The notes: generated by a model not told the origin, from the sequence alone. A stretch of 64,000 bases of DNA from JADLHS01 sp049840435 (GCA_049840435.1 JASGKY010000029.1:55178-119177), one strand, 5' to 3'. Positions 54,053-63,644 are shown, numbered from the stretch's first letter. Numbers and translations are program-made.

Positions 54053-54979
54053 ATGTCCGTCACCAAACAGTCCCGTTCCACAGCAAAACAGGGCCAATTC
54101 AGCCTCGACGCCTTTCTGGCGTCCAGCACGGTGTCCGTTAATGCCGCGCTCGACCGCTTTCTCCCGTCTGAAAAGGCCAAGCCGGCGACCATCCACAAGG
54201 CGATGCGCTACTCGCTCTTTGCCGGTGGCAAGCGGATGCGTCCGGCGCTGGTTTTGGCGGCAGCGCAGGCTTGCGGTGGGAAGGATGCCGACGCCATGCC
54301 TTTGGCCTGTGCAGTCGAGTGTATCCATACCTACTCGCTCATCCACGACGATCTGCCCGCGATGGATAATGACGATTACCGTCGAGGCAAACTGACGAAT
54401 CACAAGGTCTTTGGCGAAGGTATTGCGGTGCTGGCGGGGGATGCTTTGTTGACACAGGCCTTCGAGATTGCGGCGCAGGCGAAGGGCTGGCCACGTTACT
54501 CACATCGGGATTTGATTTTGGAAGTAGCTAAGGCATCTGGATCGCTGCAACTTATCGCGGGGCAGGTGGCGGATTTAGAGGGCGAGGGAAAGAAAACTTC
54601 GTCGGCTCAGTTGAAGTACATTCACGAGCGGAAGACGTCGGCCTTGCTCTGTTGTTCGGCGCGTCTTGGTGGCATGAGCGCGAACTGCTCAGCAGCGCAA
54701 CTCAAGGCGCTGACCGATTTTGGTTATCACGTCGGCCTCGCGTTCCAAGTGATCGACGACATTCTCGACGTAACGCAGACGAGCGAGAAACTTGGTAAGA
54801 CGGCTGGCAAAGATACGAAAGCGCAGAAAGCGACGTATCCATCTATTGTGGGCTTGGAGAAGTCGCGGAAGATTGCGGGGCAGTTGACGGATAAAGCGTT
54901 TGCTGCATTGAAGCCGTTCAAAGGACAGGCGGTCGCGCTTGAAGCGCTCGCAGAATTTTTGTTGAAGCGAGATCGGTGA
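54053..54979 (+). CDS. ispA: Polyprenyl synthetase (farnesyl/geranylgeranyl diphosphate synthase)
   Basis: 308 residues. First Asp-rich motif DDLPAMDND (with LIHDDLP before it) and second DDILD bind magnesium-diphosphates; GGKRMRPAL is the IPP-binding region and GKTAGKD the terminal motif. The pair of residues before the first DD (residues S-L-I-H) suggests a short-chain, C15-C20 product. It adds IPP to DMAPP, downstream of IspH at 23.4 kb. The start at 54053 is the first ATG with fitting composition. Confidence 0.93.
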   Translation: MSVTKQSRSTAKQGQFSLDAFLASSTVSVNAALDRFLPSEKAKPATIHKAMRYSLFAGGKRMRPALVLAAAQACGGKDADAMPLACAVECIHTYSLIHDDLPAMDNDDYRRGKLTNHKVFGEGIAVLAGDALLTQAFEIAAQAKGWPRYSHRDLILEVAKASGSLQLIAGQVADLEGEGKKTSSAQLKYIHERKTSALLCCSARLGGMSANCSAAQLKALTDFGYHVGLAFQVIDDILDVTQTSEKLGKTAGKDTKAQKATYPSIVGLEKSRKIAGQLTDKAFAALKPFKGQAVALEALAEFLLKRDR

Positions 54980-55087
54980 TTGCAGTCGAGGTCAACTCAG
55001 GGCCTTCCGTTCTAAGCATCCGTAATAATTTTGTGAACAACGCTTATTTGACGGCGTGAGTTCATGTGTTAGCCTCATTTCAGGTAT

Positions 55088-55411
55088 ATGAGTGCGAGAA
55101 AAATCAGCAACCACAATTCAACAGATTTAACGGTCAACTCCCGCAAGGCGAGCTTAACACTTTCTCCTGAAGCGGTTTCCATCCACAAGGGCGGCATCGA
55201 ATTTCGCAGCCAGACCTCGTTTCCGAACTGGGTCGAGATGACGGTTTCCCTCAAATCGCCGGTGGATGACATGGTAGTCAACTGCACCGGAGTCGTTGTG
55301 GATTGCATCGGCAACAAGCATGAGGGTTATCATGTCTCGATGGTGTTCACGAGCATGTCGAAGCAGGCCGAAGCGCGCTTGAACACGATGGCTCACGCAC
55401 GCCTGAGCTAA
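55088..55411 (+). CDS. PilZ-like small protein
   Basis: 107 residues of mainly beta character. VSIHKGGIEFRSQTSFPNWVEMTVSLKSP and GVVVDCIGNKHEGYHVSMVFTSMS follow the PilZ beta-barrel layout, but the c-di-GMP motif RxxxR is not convincing (R appears only in the leader ARKISN) and D/NxSxxG reads D-x-x-V-x-S-R. So it may be a PilZ variant that no longer binds c-di-GMP. The gene lies just before pilT, in keeping with a pilus-linked role. Confidence 0.6.
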   Translation: MSARKISNHNSTDLTVNSRKASLTLSPEAVSIHKGGIEFRSQTSFPNWVEMTVSLKSPVDDMVVNCTGVVVDCIGNKHEGYHVSMVFTSMSKQAEARLNTMAHARLS

Positions 55412-55427
55412 GTTAAATTTTCCCCTG

Positions 55428-55454
55428 AGCCGCCTTGGATTCCAAGGCGGCTTT
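55428..55454 (+). terminator. Rho-independent terminator after the PilZ-like gene
   Basis: AGCCGCCTTGG (55428-55438), loop ATT, CCAAGGCGGCT (55442-55452), then TT. The T-run is short, but the perfect 11-bp GC-rich stem is strong. Confidence 0.75.
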
Positions 55455-55501
55455 CCGTTTTCCGGGATGGCATTTTGAAGTCGCTTTGCTAGTCTCCCGC
55501 C

Positions 55502-56590
55502 ATGGAATTGTTCAACAAGATTATGAAGACCGCCGTGGATGGCCATGCCTCCGACGTGCACATCAAGGTCGGCACGCCGGTGGTCTTCCGGATCAATCGG
55601 GAATTGATCGCCATCGAATGCCCGCATCCCTCGGAAGAATGGATGAACAAAGTGGTGCAGAACATCACCCCGGCGCACCTCAAGAAAAAACTCGAAGAAG
55701 AGCGCGAGGTGGACTTCTCGTATTTCCTGCCTGAGGTCGGTCGTTTCCGAACGAATCTTTTCCAACAGCGTGGTCAGTGGGCGCTCGCAATGCGTTACGT
55801 CAAAACCCAAGTTCCGAGCTTCGAGCAACTTGGTTTATTGCCGCAGATTCGGCAGATTGCAGAATCGCCGCGCGGCATTGTTCTGGTCGCTGGCTCTACT
55901 GGCAGTGGTAAGTCCACCACGCTCGCTGCGATGCTGGAGCACATCAACGGCAACTTCAAAAAACACGTCGTCACATTGGAAGACCCGATCGAATTCGTGT
56001 TCGAGGACAATCAATCCATCATCGAGCAACGTGAAGTCGGCCTCGACACGCAGTCCTTTCATCACGCGCTGAAACACGTGCTGCGCCAAGACCCGGACAT
56101 CATCATGGTCGGCGAAATGCGTGACAACATCAGCTTCGCGGCGGCCATGAGCGCGGCGGACACGGGCCACTTGGTCTTGTCCACGCTCCACACCACGAAC
56201 GCCTCGCAATCCGTCACGCGCATCTTGGATTTCTTTGAAGCCAACGAGCGTGAACAAGTCCGGCGCCAGCTCGCGGGCACATTGCAGGCGGTGATCTGTC
56301 AACGCATGGTGCCGACCATCGCCGGGAAGATGACGCCCGCGTTGGAAATCATGATCAACACGTCCACGGTGAAGAAATTGATTGAGGAAAACCGTCTCGA
56401 TAAACTCGCCGCCGCCATCGAGACCGGCACAGATGACGGCATGTTGAATTTCAACCAGTCACTGTTCCAGCTCGTGAAGTCCGGCATCGTTTCCGAGAAG
56501 GAAGCGCTGGCCAAGGCCACGAACGCACAGGCGCTCGAAATGAATTTCAAAGGCATCTTCCTCGACGAAGGTCGCCGCATTCTCGGTTAA
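55502..56590 (+). CDS. pilT: Type IV pilus retraction ATPase
   Basis: 362 residues, full length. Walker A is VAGSTGSGKSTTLAAML, the Asp box is VTLEDPIEFVFE, Walker B is DIIMVGEMRD and the His box is STLHTTNAS. The AIRNLIRE motif of canonical PilT reads MINTSTVKKLIEENRLDKL. It powers pilus disassembly for twitching; the prepilin at 9.9 kb is the only pilin-like gene in the window. It sits 59 bp before guaA on the same strand. Confidence 0.95.
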   Translation: MELFNKIMKTAVDGHASDVHIKVGTPVVFRINRELIAIECPHPSEEWMNKVVQNITPAHLKKKLEEEREVDFSYFLPEVGRFRTNLFQQRGQWALAMRYVKTQVPSFEQLGLLPQIRQIAESPRGIVLVAGSTGSGKSTTLAAMLEHINGNFKKHVVTLEDPIEFVFEDNQSIIEQREVGLDTQSFHHALKHVLRQDPDIIMVGEMRDNISFAAAMSAADTGHLVLSTLHTTNASQSVTRILDFFEANEREQVRRQLAGTLQAVICQRMVPTIAGKMTPALEIMINTSTVKKLIEENRLDKLAAAIETGTDDGMLNFNQSLFQLVKSGIVSEKEALAKATNAQALEMNFKGIFLDEGRRILG

Positions 56591-56649
56591 CCCAGACGCA
56601 CAACTTGAACCCGGCCCGCCCGCTCGCGGGGCCACCGCCATTTATTTTC

Positions 56650-58191
56650 ATGACCGAACAGATTGTCATCCTCGATTTCGGCTCGCAATACACGCAGGTC
56701 ATCGCCCGGCGCATCCGCGAGTGCAACGTCTATTCCATAATCATCCCATTCAACACGCCCGCCGCCGAGATCGCGGCGATGAAGCCGAGCGGCATCATTT
56801 TGTCCGGCGGTCCGTCCAGTGTGTATGCGCCGAAAGCGCCGTTGCCGGACAAAAACGTATTTGAACTCGGCGTGCCGATTCTCGGCATCTGTTTCGGTGT
56901 GCAACTGCTCGCGCAATTCAATGGCGGCAAAGTGGAAAAAGGTCTTAAGCGCGAATATGGCAAGGGCACGTTGTTAGTGAAAGACGCTTCGTGCGCGCTG
57001 TTTGCCAAGCTGCCGAAGTCACTCCAGGTTTGGAATTCCCACGGCGACAAGCTCACCAAGATGCCCGCTGGGTTCAAAACCGTTGCGGTCACGGAAAACT
57101 CCGAATACGCCGCCATTGAAAACCGCACCAAGAAATTCTTCGGCCTGCAATTCCACCCCGAAGTCGTTCACACGCCGCGTGGCAAGGAGATCATTTCCAA
57201 TTTCGTCCACGGCATCTGTGGCTGCGACAAGTCGTGGAACATGCACAACTACGTTGAACAGGCGGTGAAGGAAATCCGCGCGCAGGTCGGCAAGGAACAC
57301 GTCATCCTAGGTTTGAGCGGCGGCGTAGATTCCAGCGTGGCGGCGGCGCTCTTGCACAAGGCCATCGGCGATCAGCTCACCTGCATCTTCGTGAACAACG
57401 GCGTGTTGCGTTCGCGCGAAGCCGAGGTCGTGCAGCAGGTGTTCGGCAAGAGTTTCAAGATCAAGTTGCAATACGAAGATGCCACGAAGATTTTCATGTC
57501 GCGGCTCAAAGGCGTCACCGATCCCGAAAAGAAGCGCAAGATCATCGGCAAGACGTTCATCGAAGTATTCGCCGCCGCCATGAAGCGCGTGGGCAAAGCC
57601 AAGTTCCTCGCACAAGGCACGCTTTATCCCGACATCATCGAATCCGTGCCCATCGCCGGCAATCCCGCCGCGCTCATCAAGAGCCATCACAACGTCGGCG
57701 GCCTGCCGAAGAAGATGAAGTTCAAGCTCGTCGAGCCGCTGAAAAATCTGTTCAAGGACGAAGTCCGGTTGCTCGGCGAAGAACTTGGCGTGCCGAAGGA
57801 AATCGTCTGGCGGCAACCGTTCCCCGGACCGGGCCTCGCCGTGCGCATCCTTGGAGAAGTCACGCCGTCGCGCTGCGAAATTTTGCGCAATGCCGACGCC
57901 ATCGTCGTGGAGGAGATGAAGGCCAGCGGGCTTTACTACAAGATCTGGCAGAGCTTCGCCGTGTTGCTGCCCGTGCGCAGCGTCGGCGTGATGGGTGACG
58001 AACGGACCTACGATTACACCATCGCCATCCGCGCCGTGGAATCGCAGGACGGCATGACCGCCGACTGGGTGAAGCTGCCCTACGACCTGCTGGAGAAACT
58101 CGCGAGCCGCATCATTAACGAAGTCAAAGGCGTGAACCGCTGCGTGTTCGACATCACCAGCAAGCCGCCGGGAACTATCGAGTGGGAGTAA
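56650..58191 (+). CDS. guaA: GMP synthase (glutamine-hydrolysing)
   Basis: 513 residues. Class I glutaminase domain: LGICFGVQLLAQ holds the nucleophile Cys, FHPEVVHT the catalytic His-Glu pair. The ATP-pyrophosphatase domain has the P-loop LSGGVDSSVAAAL, and the C-terminal dimerisation domain ends with DITSKPPGTIEWE. It converts XMP to GMP. The start ATG is at 56650. Its last 17 bases overlap the end of the convergent flippase gene. Confidence 0.97.
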   Translation: MTEQIVILDFGSQYTQVIARRIRECNVYSIIIPFNTPAAEIAAMKPSGIILSGGPSSVYAPKAPLPDKNVFELGVPILGICFGVQLLAQFNGGKVEKGLKREYGKGTLLVKDASCALFAKLPKSLQVWNSHGDKLTKMPAGFKTVAVTENSEYAAIENRTKKFFGLQFHPEVVHTPRGKEIISNFVHGICGCDKSWNMHNYVEQAVKEIRAQVGKEHVILGLSGGVDSSVAAALLHKAIGDQLTCIFVNNGVLRSREAEVVQQVFGKSFKIKLQYEDATKIFMSRLKGVTDPEKKRKIIGKTFIEVFAAAMKRVGKAKFLAQGTLYPDIIESVPIAGNPAALIKSHHNVGGLPKKMKFKLVEPLKNLFKDEVRLLGEELGVPKEIVWRQPFPGPGLAVRILGEVTPSRCEILRNADAIVVEEMKASGLYYKIWQSFAVLLPVRSVGVMGDERTYDYTIAIRAVESQDGMTADWVKLPYDLLEKLASRIINEVKGVNRCVFDITSKPPGTIEWE

Positions 58192-59467
58192 CCGCAGGTT
58201 TGCGCCACGTAAACCACGCGGTCACCACCAGCAGTAGCAGGCCAAAAATTCCGATCGTTTGGATGACTTGGATGAAGCTATCGTGCCGGAAATACAACGT
58301 CAGCCCATAGCTTGCTGCCACCGCGATCAACCACGGCACGGCGCGGAATTGCGAGGTGGCCATGAGATTGTTCAACAGCACTGTCGCCAGTGTTAGTGGC
58401 AACATGCACCAGCCGAACCACGGGATCAGTGGTCCAGAAATTTCCAGGTAGGAAGCGTCGTAGCGCACGAGTTGGAGTGGTAGTTTCGGGAAGAGGGTGC
58501 AGACCAGCGCCGCGCCAATGCCAGCCAGCGCGGTGAAGCCGACCGCGAGAAACAACGCATTGGATTTTTCTCCCGTCGCCTTGCTGCGCGCCAGTTTGGG
58601 GAACATCACGGCCGCGACCGGGGCGGTGAAGTAAACCAGCGCACGCCCGATCATTCCCGCTGCCGCGTAGTAGCCCGTTTGATCCTTGGAGAAAAACCGC
58701 TGCACAAAAATCATATCCGCACTCAGCATGAACGTGCTGACACCCATGCCCAAGGTCAAGGGGCAGACGCGGCGCAGCCAGCCGCCCCAGTGCATCGGTT
58801 CTCCCGGGCCGCGCAGACAATCTGTGCAGCGCCAGAAACCCACGATGCCTACGGTGATCATTCCCACCAACACTGCCATTACGGCACCGGCGGCATAATG
58901 TGCCAACAACCCTACGGTCAAGCACACCGCGCTAAAGCGGCCGATGCCGTCCGCAATCATTATGTTGCCCAGCCACAGAAAATTTTGTCGTCCTTGCAAC
59001 ACACCTTGAGCGATCGGCCGCCACACTGCGATCAGTCCTACGACCACCGCCAGCCAGAGCGCGGCGGGGTTGGCGATTTTGAGTGCCGCCAGAATGTCTT
59101 GTCGCCACCACCACACGACGGCGGCCATGACGAGCCAGACTAAAAAGGTGCCACGCAACACGGCGCGAAAGGTTCCAGCCAGTTCGCGTTCCTGTTGTGG
59201 CGTCAAAACGGAGGCGGCTTGTTGGGCGAAGACGCTTTGCAGCCCCACCGCCGGAATGCCCATTAAGCTGATGATCTGTAGCAACGTGGTGAACACGCCG
59301 TATTCATCTTTGGGCATGCGTTGCGCGATGCTGTGCACGGCAAACATCAGTCCTCCGCCGGCTACCGTGGCGATCATCAGCCAGCCGCTTTCCCGGAAAA
59401 AAGTCAGGTGGCTGTGCTTCTTAGTGGCCGTCGGAGTGACGGCCTTTGGTGTTCCTTCTGAAACCAT
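58175..59467 (-). CDS. Polysaccharide flippase-like membrane protein (MATE/Wzx fold)
   Basis: 430 residues with 12-14 predicted helices. The N-terminal SGWLMIATVAGGGLMFAVHSIAQRMPKDEYGVFTTLLQ segment is the characteristic Wzx/oligosaccharide flippase start, followed by repeated Gly/Ala-rich helices and DMIFVQRFFSKDQTGYYAAAGMIGRALVYF. Probably moves a lipid-linked oligosaccharide or similar across the inner membrane. No glycosyltransferase cluster is adjacent. It overlaps guaA by 17 bp tail to tail. Confidence 0.8.
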   Translation of the reverse strand: MVSEGTPKAVTPTATKKHSHLTFFRESGWLMIATVAGGGLMFAVHSIAQRMPKDEYGVFTTLLQIISLMGIPAVGLQSVFAQQAASVLTPQQERELAGTFRAVLRGTFLVWLVMAAVVWWWRQDILAALKIANPAALWLAVVVGLIAVWRPIAQGVLQGRQNFLWLGNIMIADGIGRFSAVCLTVGLLAHYAAGAVMAVLVGMITVGIVGFWRCTDCLRGPGEPMHWGGWLRRVCPLTLGMGVSTFMLSADMIFVQRFFSKDQTGYYAAAGMIGRALVYFTAPVAAVMFPKLARSKATGEKSNALFLAVGFTALAGIGAALVCTLFPKLPLQLVRYDASYLEISGPLIPWFGWCMLPLTLATVLLNNLMATSQFRAVPWLIAVAASYGLTLYFRHDSFIQVIQTIGIFGLLLLVVTAWFTWRKPAVTPTR

Positions 59468-59497
59468 GAGGCTTGGACAATACGCGAGCGGTTCGGT

Positions 59498-60628
59498 TCA
59501 AGGAAGCGATTTCAGGAAGGCCAACAGCTTGGCGCAACCCTGTTCCAGTTGGGAAATATCCACCCATTCATCGGCGGTGTGGGCTTGGGCGATGTCGCCC
59601 GGGCCGAAGACGACGCTGGGAATTCCGCCGCCCGCCAGTACGGCGGCGTCGCAGAAGTAATGCAGCCCGGTCGCGCGTTTCTGGCCGGCACTGCGGAGGA
59701 ATTGTTTCACGAGCGGAAGCTGCGGATTTGTCTCCAGCGCCGGACAGGGTTTTAATTTCACGTTGGAAACTTTGGCGCTCAGCCCGCGCGCTTTGAGAAA
59801 TGCGCCCAGGCTCTGGCGCGTCCACGCTTCCGATTCACCCGGCAAGGTGCGTCGGTCTACGCCGATGAGGCAACTGTCCGGCACGATGTTCGTCTGTGTG
59901 CCGCCGTGGATGGTGCCGACGCTGACCGTGCCGTGACCGAGCAGGGGGTGCTGCTTTTTTTTTAGCGCGGCGGCATAATCTGTTTCCAGCGCGACCACGA
60001 CGCGAGCCATTGAGTGCGCGGCATTGTCGCCGAACCATGGCGTCGCACCGTGCGCTGAGCGACCGTGGGTTTCCACTTCCAGCCAGACGCTACCTTTGTG
60101 CGCCGTGGCGATGGCGAGGCGTGTCGGCTCACCGACGACGGCGAGGTCGGCCTTGAATTTTTTGTCCGCCAGATAGCGTGAGCCACTCTGGCCGTTTTCC
60201 TCATCTACGAGGCCGACAAAAATGATTTCGGTTTCCGTCGGACGGTGCTTGGAAGCGGCTAACTCGCGCAAAGCTTGAAACATCACCGCGACCGAACCTT
60301 TCGTGTCGCACGCGCCGCGACCGTAAATCTTGCCGCCGCGCTTTACGGGTTTCAGTTGCGCGTCGCTGACGACGTTGACCGTGTCGAGATGCGGCGCGAG
60401 CAGGACGGTCTGGCGAATCTTTCCCTTCGGTTGGAAGCGAATCACTACATTGGGACGCCCCGGTAACACGCGCTGAAACTCGATACTAAGCCTGGCTCTC
60501 GCGCCCAGTACCGCGAGATATTCCGCCATGCGTCCTTCACCCGCGTATGGATGACGCGCCGGCAGAAACGCGCTGTTCACGCTGGGAATCGCGATGAGTT
60601 CGGCGAGCAGTTGAGCGACTTTGGCCAT
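59498..60628 (-). CDS. M20 family metallopeptidase (ArgE/DapE type)
   Basis: 376 residues. LLAPHLDTVNV (metal-binding His-Asp), GRGACDTKGSVAVM (bridging Asp), DEENGQSGSRYL (catalytic Glu and metal Glu), GEPTRLAIATAHKG (metal Asp/Glu region), then a dimerisation domain (GRSAHGATPWFGDNAAHSM) and the closing HTADEWVDI His. Acetylornithine or succinyl-diaminopimelate deacylase are the usual substrates. As lysine synthesis here uses DapL, which skips the succinylated intermediates, a role in arginine synthesis (ArgE) or in peptide hydrolysis is more likely than DapE. Confidence 0.88.
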   Translation of the reverse strand: MAKVAQLLAELIAIPSVNSAFLPARHPYAGEGRMAEYLAVLGARARLSIEFQRVLPGRPNVVIRFQPKGKIRQTVLLAPHLDTVNVVSDAQLKPVKRGGKIYGRGACDTKGSVAVMFQALRELAASKHRPTETEIIFVGLVDEENGQSGSRYLADKKFKADLAVVGEPTRLAIATAHKGSVWLEVETHGRSAHGATPWFGDNAAHSMARVVVALETDYAAALKKKQHPLLGHGTVSVGTIHGGTQTNIVPDSCLIGVDRRTLPGESEAWTRQSLGAFLKARGLSAKVSNVKLKPCPALETNPQLPLVKQFLRSAGQKRATGLHYFCDAAVLAGGGIPSVVFGPGDIAQAHTADEWVDISQLEQGCAKLLAFLKSLP

Positions 60629-60763
60629 GGCGCGGGAGAGTTTAGAGTGCGGCGAAGGGAAGTCGAGCCGTGGCTGCGTTCGTGAGAACGCGGCTGATTT
60701 CGGGATGGTGCCCGCTCAGTTCGGATTTGCCGCACTTTCATGAGTGCAGCCACAAAAAAGAGG

Positions 60764-61585
60764 TCAGCCGATGGTCGTCACCGCCAGCTTGTGCTTATCC
60801 GCGAGCGCAGCGCAGGCTTCCTGTTCTAACACTAGGCTGCGACCTGCTTCAAACGCCAGCACGGCGACACCGGAATTGGCGCAGGTCTCCAACGTCTTCG
60901 GCCCGATGCACGGCACATCAAAGCGCATGTCGTGATTCAGCTTGGCGACCTTCACCGCTACCGCGCCGCCGTTCTTGCCAGCGAGTTCACCGCCACGGGC
61001 GAGACATTTGTCCGTGCCCTCAAAACCTTCCACGGCGAGCACCGTGCCTTCCTTCACAACGACGATTTGGCCGATTTCCAGGCGGGAAACTTCCTTGGCG
61101 ATACGGAAGCCGAATTCCACATCCACGCGCTGTTCGTCGGTCAGTTTACGTCCGAGCCGGAAACCCGCGCCCGGCATGAGCGGCTGCAGCCACGGCGTCG
61201 CCTCGATCAGTTCCACGCCGTCCTTCTTCAACTCGTCAGCGATGGCGCCGAAGATTGTGTGCGCGTTGCGCTCTTTGAGTTTGAACAATACACCCATCGC
61301 GCGCAGGTCAGGGCGGACATCGAAAAGATTCTTGGGCGCGATCTGGCCGAGCATGACGCATTGCTTCACGCCGCGATCCGTGAAGGCCGAAATCATCCTG
61401 GACAACTGGCCGACCTTGACCCAGATGACATCATCCACGAGCGAGGTGATGCTTTGATCCGTTTCACCCTCGAACGCCACCGCGACGATGCGCTTCACGC
61501 CCATGCTGCGCGCCTGCCTGGCGAACATGAGCGGCAACGAACGATTGCCGGCGATGAGTCCGATGCTGTCCACAGATGAATTCAC
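60764..61585 (-). CDS. lpxI: UDP-2,3-diacylglucosamine diphosphatase, LpxI type
   Basis: About 273 residues. SIGLIAGNRSLPLMFARQARSMG opens the LpxI/DUF1009 domain; MLGQIAPKNLFDVRPDL and TPWLQPLMPGAGFRLGRKLTDEQ and EGTDKCLARGGEL follow. It cleaves UDP-2,3-diacylglucosamine to lipid X in lipid A synthesis, replacing LpxH, and implies an LPS-type outer membrane. The start I favour is the GTG at 61585, where the conserved part begins; the open frame extends to 61660 with unlikely sequence. Confidence 0.88.
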   Translation of the reverse strand: MNSSVDSIGLIAGNRSLPLMFARQARSMGVKRIVAVAFEGETDQSITSLVDDVIWVKVGQLSRMISAFTDRGVKQCVMLGQIAPKNLFDVRPDLRAMGVLFKLKERNAHTIFGAIADELKKDGVELIEATPWLQPLMPGAGFRLGRKLTDEQRVDVEFGFRIAKEVSRLEIGQIVVVKEGTVLAVEGFEGTDKCLARGGELAGKNGGAVAVKVAKLNHDMRFDVPCIGPKTLETCANSGVAVLAFEAGRSLVLEQEACAALADKHKLAVTTIG

Positions 61586-61704
61586 GGCGAAAACGTAGCG
61601 GTTTCCCGCGGGGCAGCGCAATGCCAAGCTGGGCGGCGTGTGGTTTCGCTTGAGGCGCAACCGTTGGCTCGCTAGTGTCCGCGCGCATTTGATTAATAGA
61701 AATT

Positions 61705-62439
61705 TTGAAAGCTAACGCCACCAGTTCCCAACTCATCACCGCCGCGCGCGAAATGTCCGCAGCGGTTGACCGGCTAAAATTCAAGCCGCCCGTCGAGCAC
61801 GTTTACAATCCGCTCGATTACGCCTGGGCCGCACACGAGGAATACCTGCGTCACTTTGGCAACAGTCGCAAACGTATCGTGTTCCTCGGCATGAATCCCG
61901 GTCCGTTCGGCATGGCACAGGTCGGCGTGCCGTTTGGTGAAGTGGCGGCGGTGCGTGACTGGATGGGCATCAACGTTCCGGTCGGCAAACCACAGCATGA
62001 ACATCCGAAGCGTCTGGTGTTGGGTTTTGATTGCCCGCGCTCCGAAGTGAGCGGGCGACGGTTGTGGGGTTTGTTCGCGCAACGCTTTGGCACGGCGGAG
62101 AAGTTTTTCGTCGAGCACTTCGCGGTGAATTATTGCCCGCTGGCGTTTCTTTCTGAAACCGGCAGCAATCTCACGCCGGACAAATTGCCCGCAGCCGAAC
62201 AGGAGAAATTATTCGCCGCGTGCGATACCCATCTGCGGCGCGTTTTGGAAATCCTTCAGCCCGAATGGCTCATCGGTGTGGGTGGGTTTGCGCGGGAACG
62301 GGGCGAGGCGTTTAGCGCGGAGTTGAACATCAAGCTCGGCCAGATTTTACATCCCAGCCCGGCCAGTCCGGCGGCGAATCGCGGTTGGGCGGAAGCAGCC
62401 ACCAAGCAACTCGTGGCGTTGGGCGTGTGGAAGGGCTAA
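61705..62439 (+). CDS. SMUG1-type uracil-DNA glycosylase
   Basis: About 244 residues. GMNPGPFGMAQVGVPFGEV is the SMUG1 motif (water-activating Asn and the Phe/Pro that grip the base) and HPSPASPAANRGW is the second conserved motif with the catalytic His. It removes uracil and oxidised pyrimidines from DNA. Bacterial SMUG1 proteins are rare, patchily distributed and often in PVC and related phyla. The start is probably TTG at 61705; an ATG at 61753 is the alternative. A long palindrome begins 9 bp after its stop. Confidence 0.9.
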   Translation: MKANATSSQLITAAREMSAAVDRLKFKPPVEHVYNPLDYAWAAHEEYLRHFGNSRKRIVFLGMNPGPFGMAQVGVPFGEVAAVRDWMGINVPVGKPQHEHPKRLVLGFDCPRSEVSGRRLWGLFAQRFGTAEKFFVEHFAVNYCPLAFLSETGSNLTPDKLPAAEQEKLFAACDTHLRRVLEILQPEWLIGVGGFARERGEAFSAELNIKLGQILHPSPASPAANRGWAEAATKQLVALGVWKG

Positions 62440-62447
62440 GGCTTGTG

Positions 62448-62519
62448 TTGTAGCGGCGCTCTGTGAGCGCCGACTCTCTCTGACGCGCGGCCAACGGCGG
62501 TCACAGACCGCCGCTACAA
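62448..62519. repeat. Long imperfect palindrome (25-bp arms)
   Basis: The arms at 62448-62472 and 62495-62519 are inverted copies differing at 2 of 25 positions, with a 22-nt loop. The arms start TTGTAGCGGCG and contain CTGTGA. Such 'TGTAGCGGCGGTCTGTGACCGC' elements resemble repetitive palindromes found scattered in Verrucomicrobial genomes. It could serve as terminator of the SMUG1 gene. Confidence 0.75.
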
Positions 62520-62636
62520 ATCAGTTTGTTCAACTTCGCACGGAAGATTGCCACCAAGCTCCTTTTAGCTATCATGACCGACGTCCGCTCGTCCTGCGGC
62601 TGTGGGACGGGCGTTTTGATTTACCAACCAACCATT

Positions 62637-63644
62637 ATGGCACTGCTCAACGAAAATTATCTGAAACTCAAAGCCGGCTACCTCTTCCCCGAGATCGGTC
62701 GCCGCGTGAAGGCTTTTTGTGAAGCCAATCCCGAAGCCGCCAAGCGCCTCATCCGTTGTGGCATCGGTGATGTGACCGAACCGTTGCCGCAAGCCGTCGT
62801 CGCGGCGATGCACAAGGCCGTGGACGAAATGGCCACGCGCGAAAGCTTCAAGGGTTATGGTCCGGAGCAGGGTTATGAATGGTTGCGCAGTGCCATCGCC
62901 AAGAATGATTTTCGTGACCGTGGTATCGAAGTGGCCGACGACGAAATCTTCGTCAGTGACGGCTCAAAGTGCGATTGCGGCGCGATCCTCGATATCCTCG
63001 GTGACAAAAACAAAATCGCCATCAGCGATCCGGTGTATCCCGTTTATGTGGACACGAACGTCATGGTCGGCCACACCGGTGTGGCGAATGAAGCGGGCGC
63101 TTATGCCAAGCTCGTCTATTTGCCGTGCCGCCCGAGCAACGGTTTCATCCCCGAGCCGCCGAAGAAGCACGTGGACGTGATTTACCTTTGTTCGCCGAAC
63201 AATCCAACGGGCGCGGTCGCCACGCGCGCACAACTTGAAGCGTGGGTTAAATACGCGCTCGAACACAAAGCCGTCATCTTGTTCGATGCAGCCTACGAGG
63301 CGTACATCACCGATCCGGCGATTCCGCATTCCATCTACGAAATTCCCGGCGCGCGTGAGTGTGCCATCGAGTTCCGCAGCTTCTCGAAGAACGGCGGGTT
63401 CACCGGCACGCGTTGCGCGTTCACGGTCGTTCCAAAATCGCTCAACGCCTACACCAAGGCCGGCGAAGCGAAGCCGCTGCACCCGTTGTGGTCGCGTCGC
63501 ATGACCACGAAGTTCAACGGCGTGAGCTACATCGTGCAGCGCGCCGCCGAAGCGCTTTATTCACCGGAAGGCAAAACGCAGATCGCTGAACTCATCAAGC
63601 ATTACCTAGGCAATGCCGAAGTGCTCCAACAAAGCGAAAGCTGA
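62637..63644 (+). CDS. dapL: LL-diaminopimelate aminotransferase, C-terminally truncated
   Basis: 335 residues versus about 405-410 in the family. It makes LL-2,6-diaminopimelate directly from tetrahydrodipicolinate for lysine and peptidoglycan. MALLNENYLKLKAGYLFPEI, IRCGIGDVTEPLP, FKGYGPEQGYEWLR, DGSKCDCGAILDIL, YLCSPNNPTGAVATRAQLE and the PLP Lys site FRSFSKNGGFTGTRCAF are complete. After LIKHYLGNAEVL (about 63,628) the expected last 70 residues, including the substrate Arg region ending in a GEGYFR-like motif, are missing and unrelated sequence follows. The truncation coincides with the chimeric junction, so it is probably not biological. Confidence 0.93.
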   Translation: MALLNENYLKLKAGYLFPEIGRRVKAFCEANPEAAKRLIRCGIGDVTEPLPQAVVAAMHKAVDEMATRESFKGYGPEQGYEWLRSAIAKNDFRDRGIEVADDEIFVSDGSKCDCGAILDILGDKNKIAISDPVYPVYVDTNVMVGHTGVANEAGAYAKLVYLPCRPSNGFIPEPPKKHVDVIYLCSPNNPTGAVATRAQLEAWVKYALEHKAVILFDAAYEAYITDPAIPHSIYEIPGARECAIEFRSFSKNGGFTGTRCAFTVVPKSLNAYTKAGEAKPLHPLWSRRMTTKFNGVSYIVQRAAEALYSPEGKTQIAELIKHYLGNAEVLQQSES

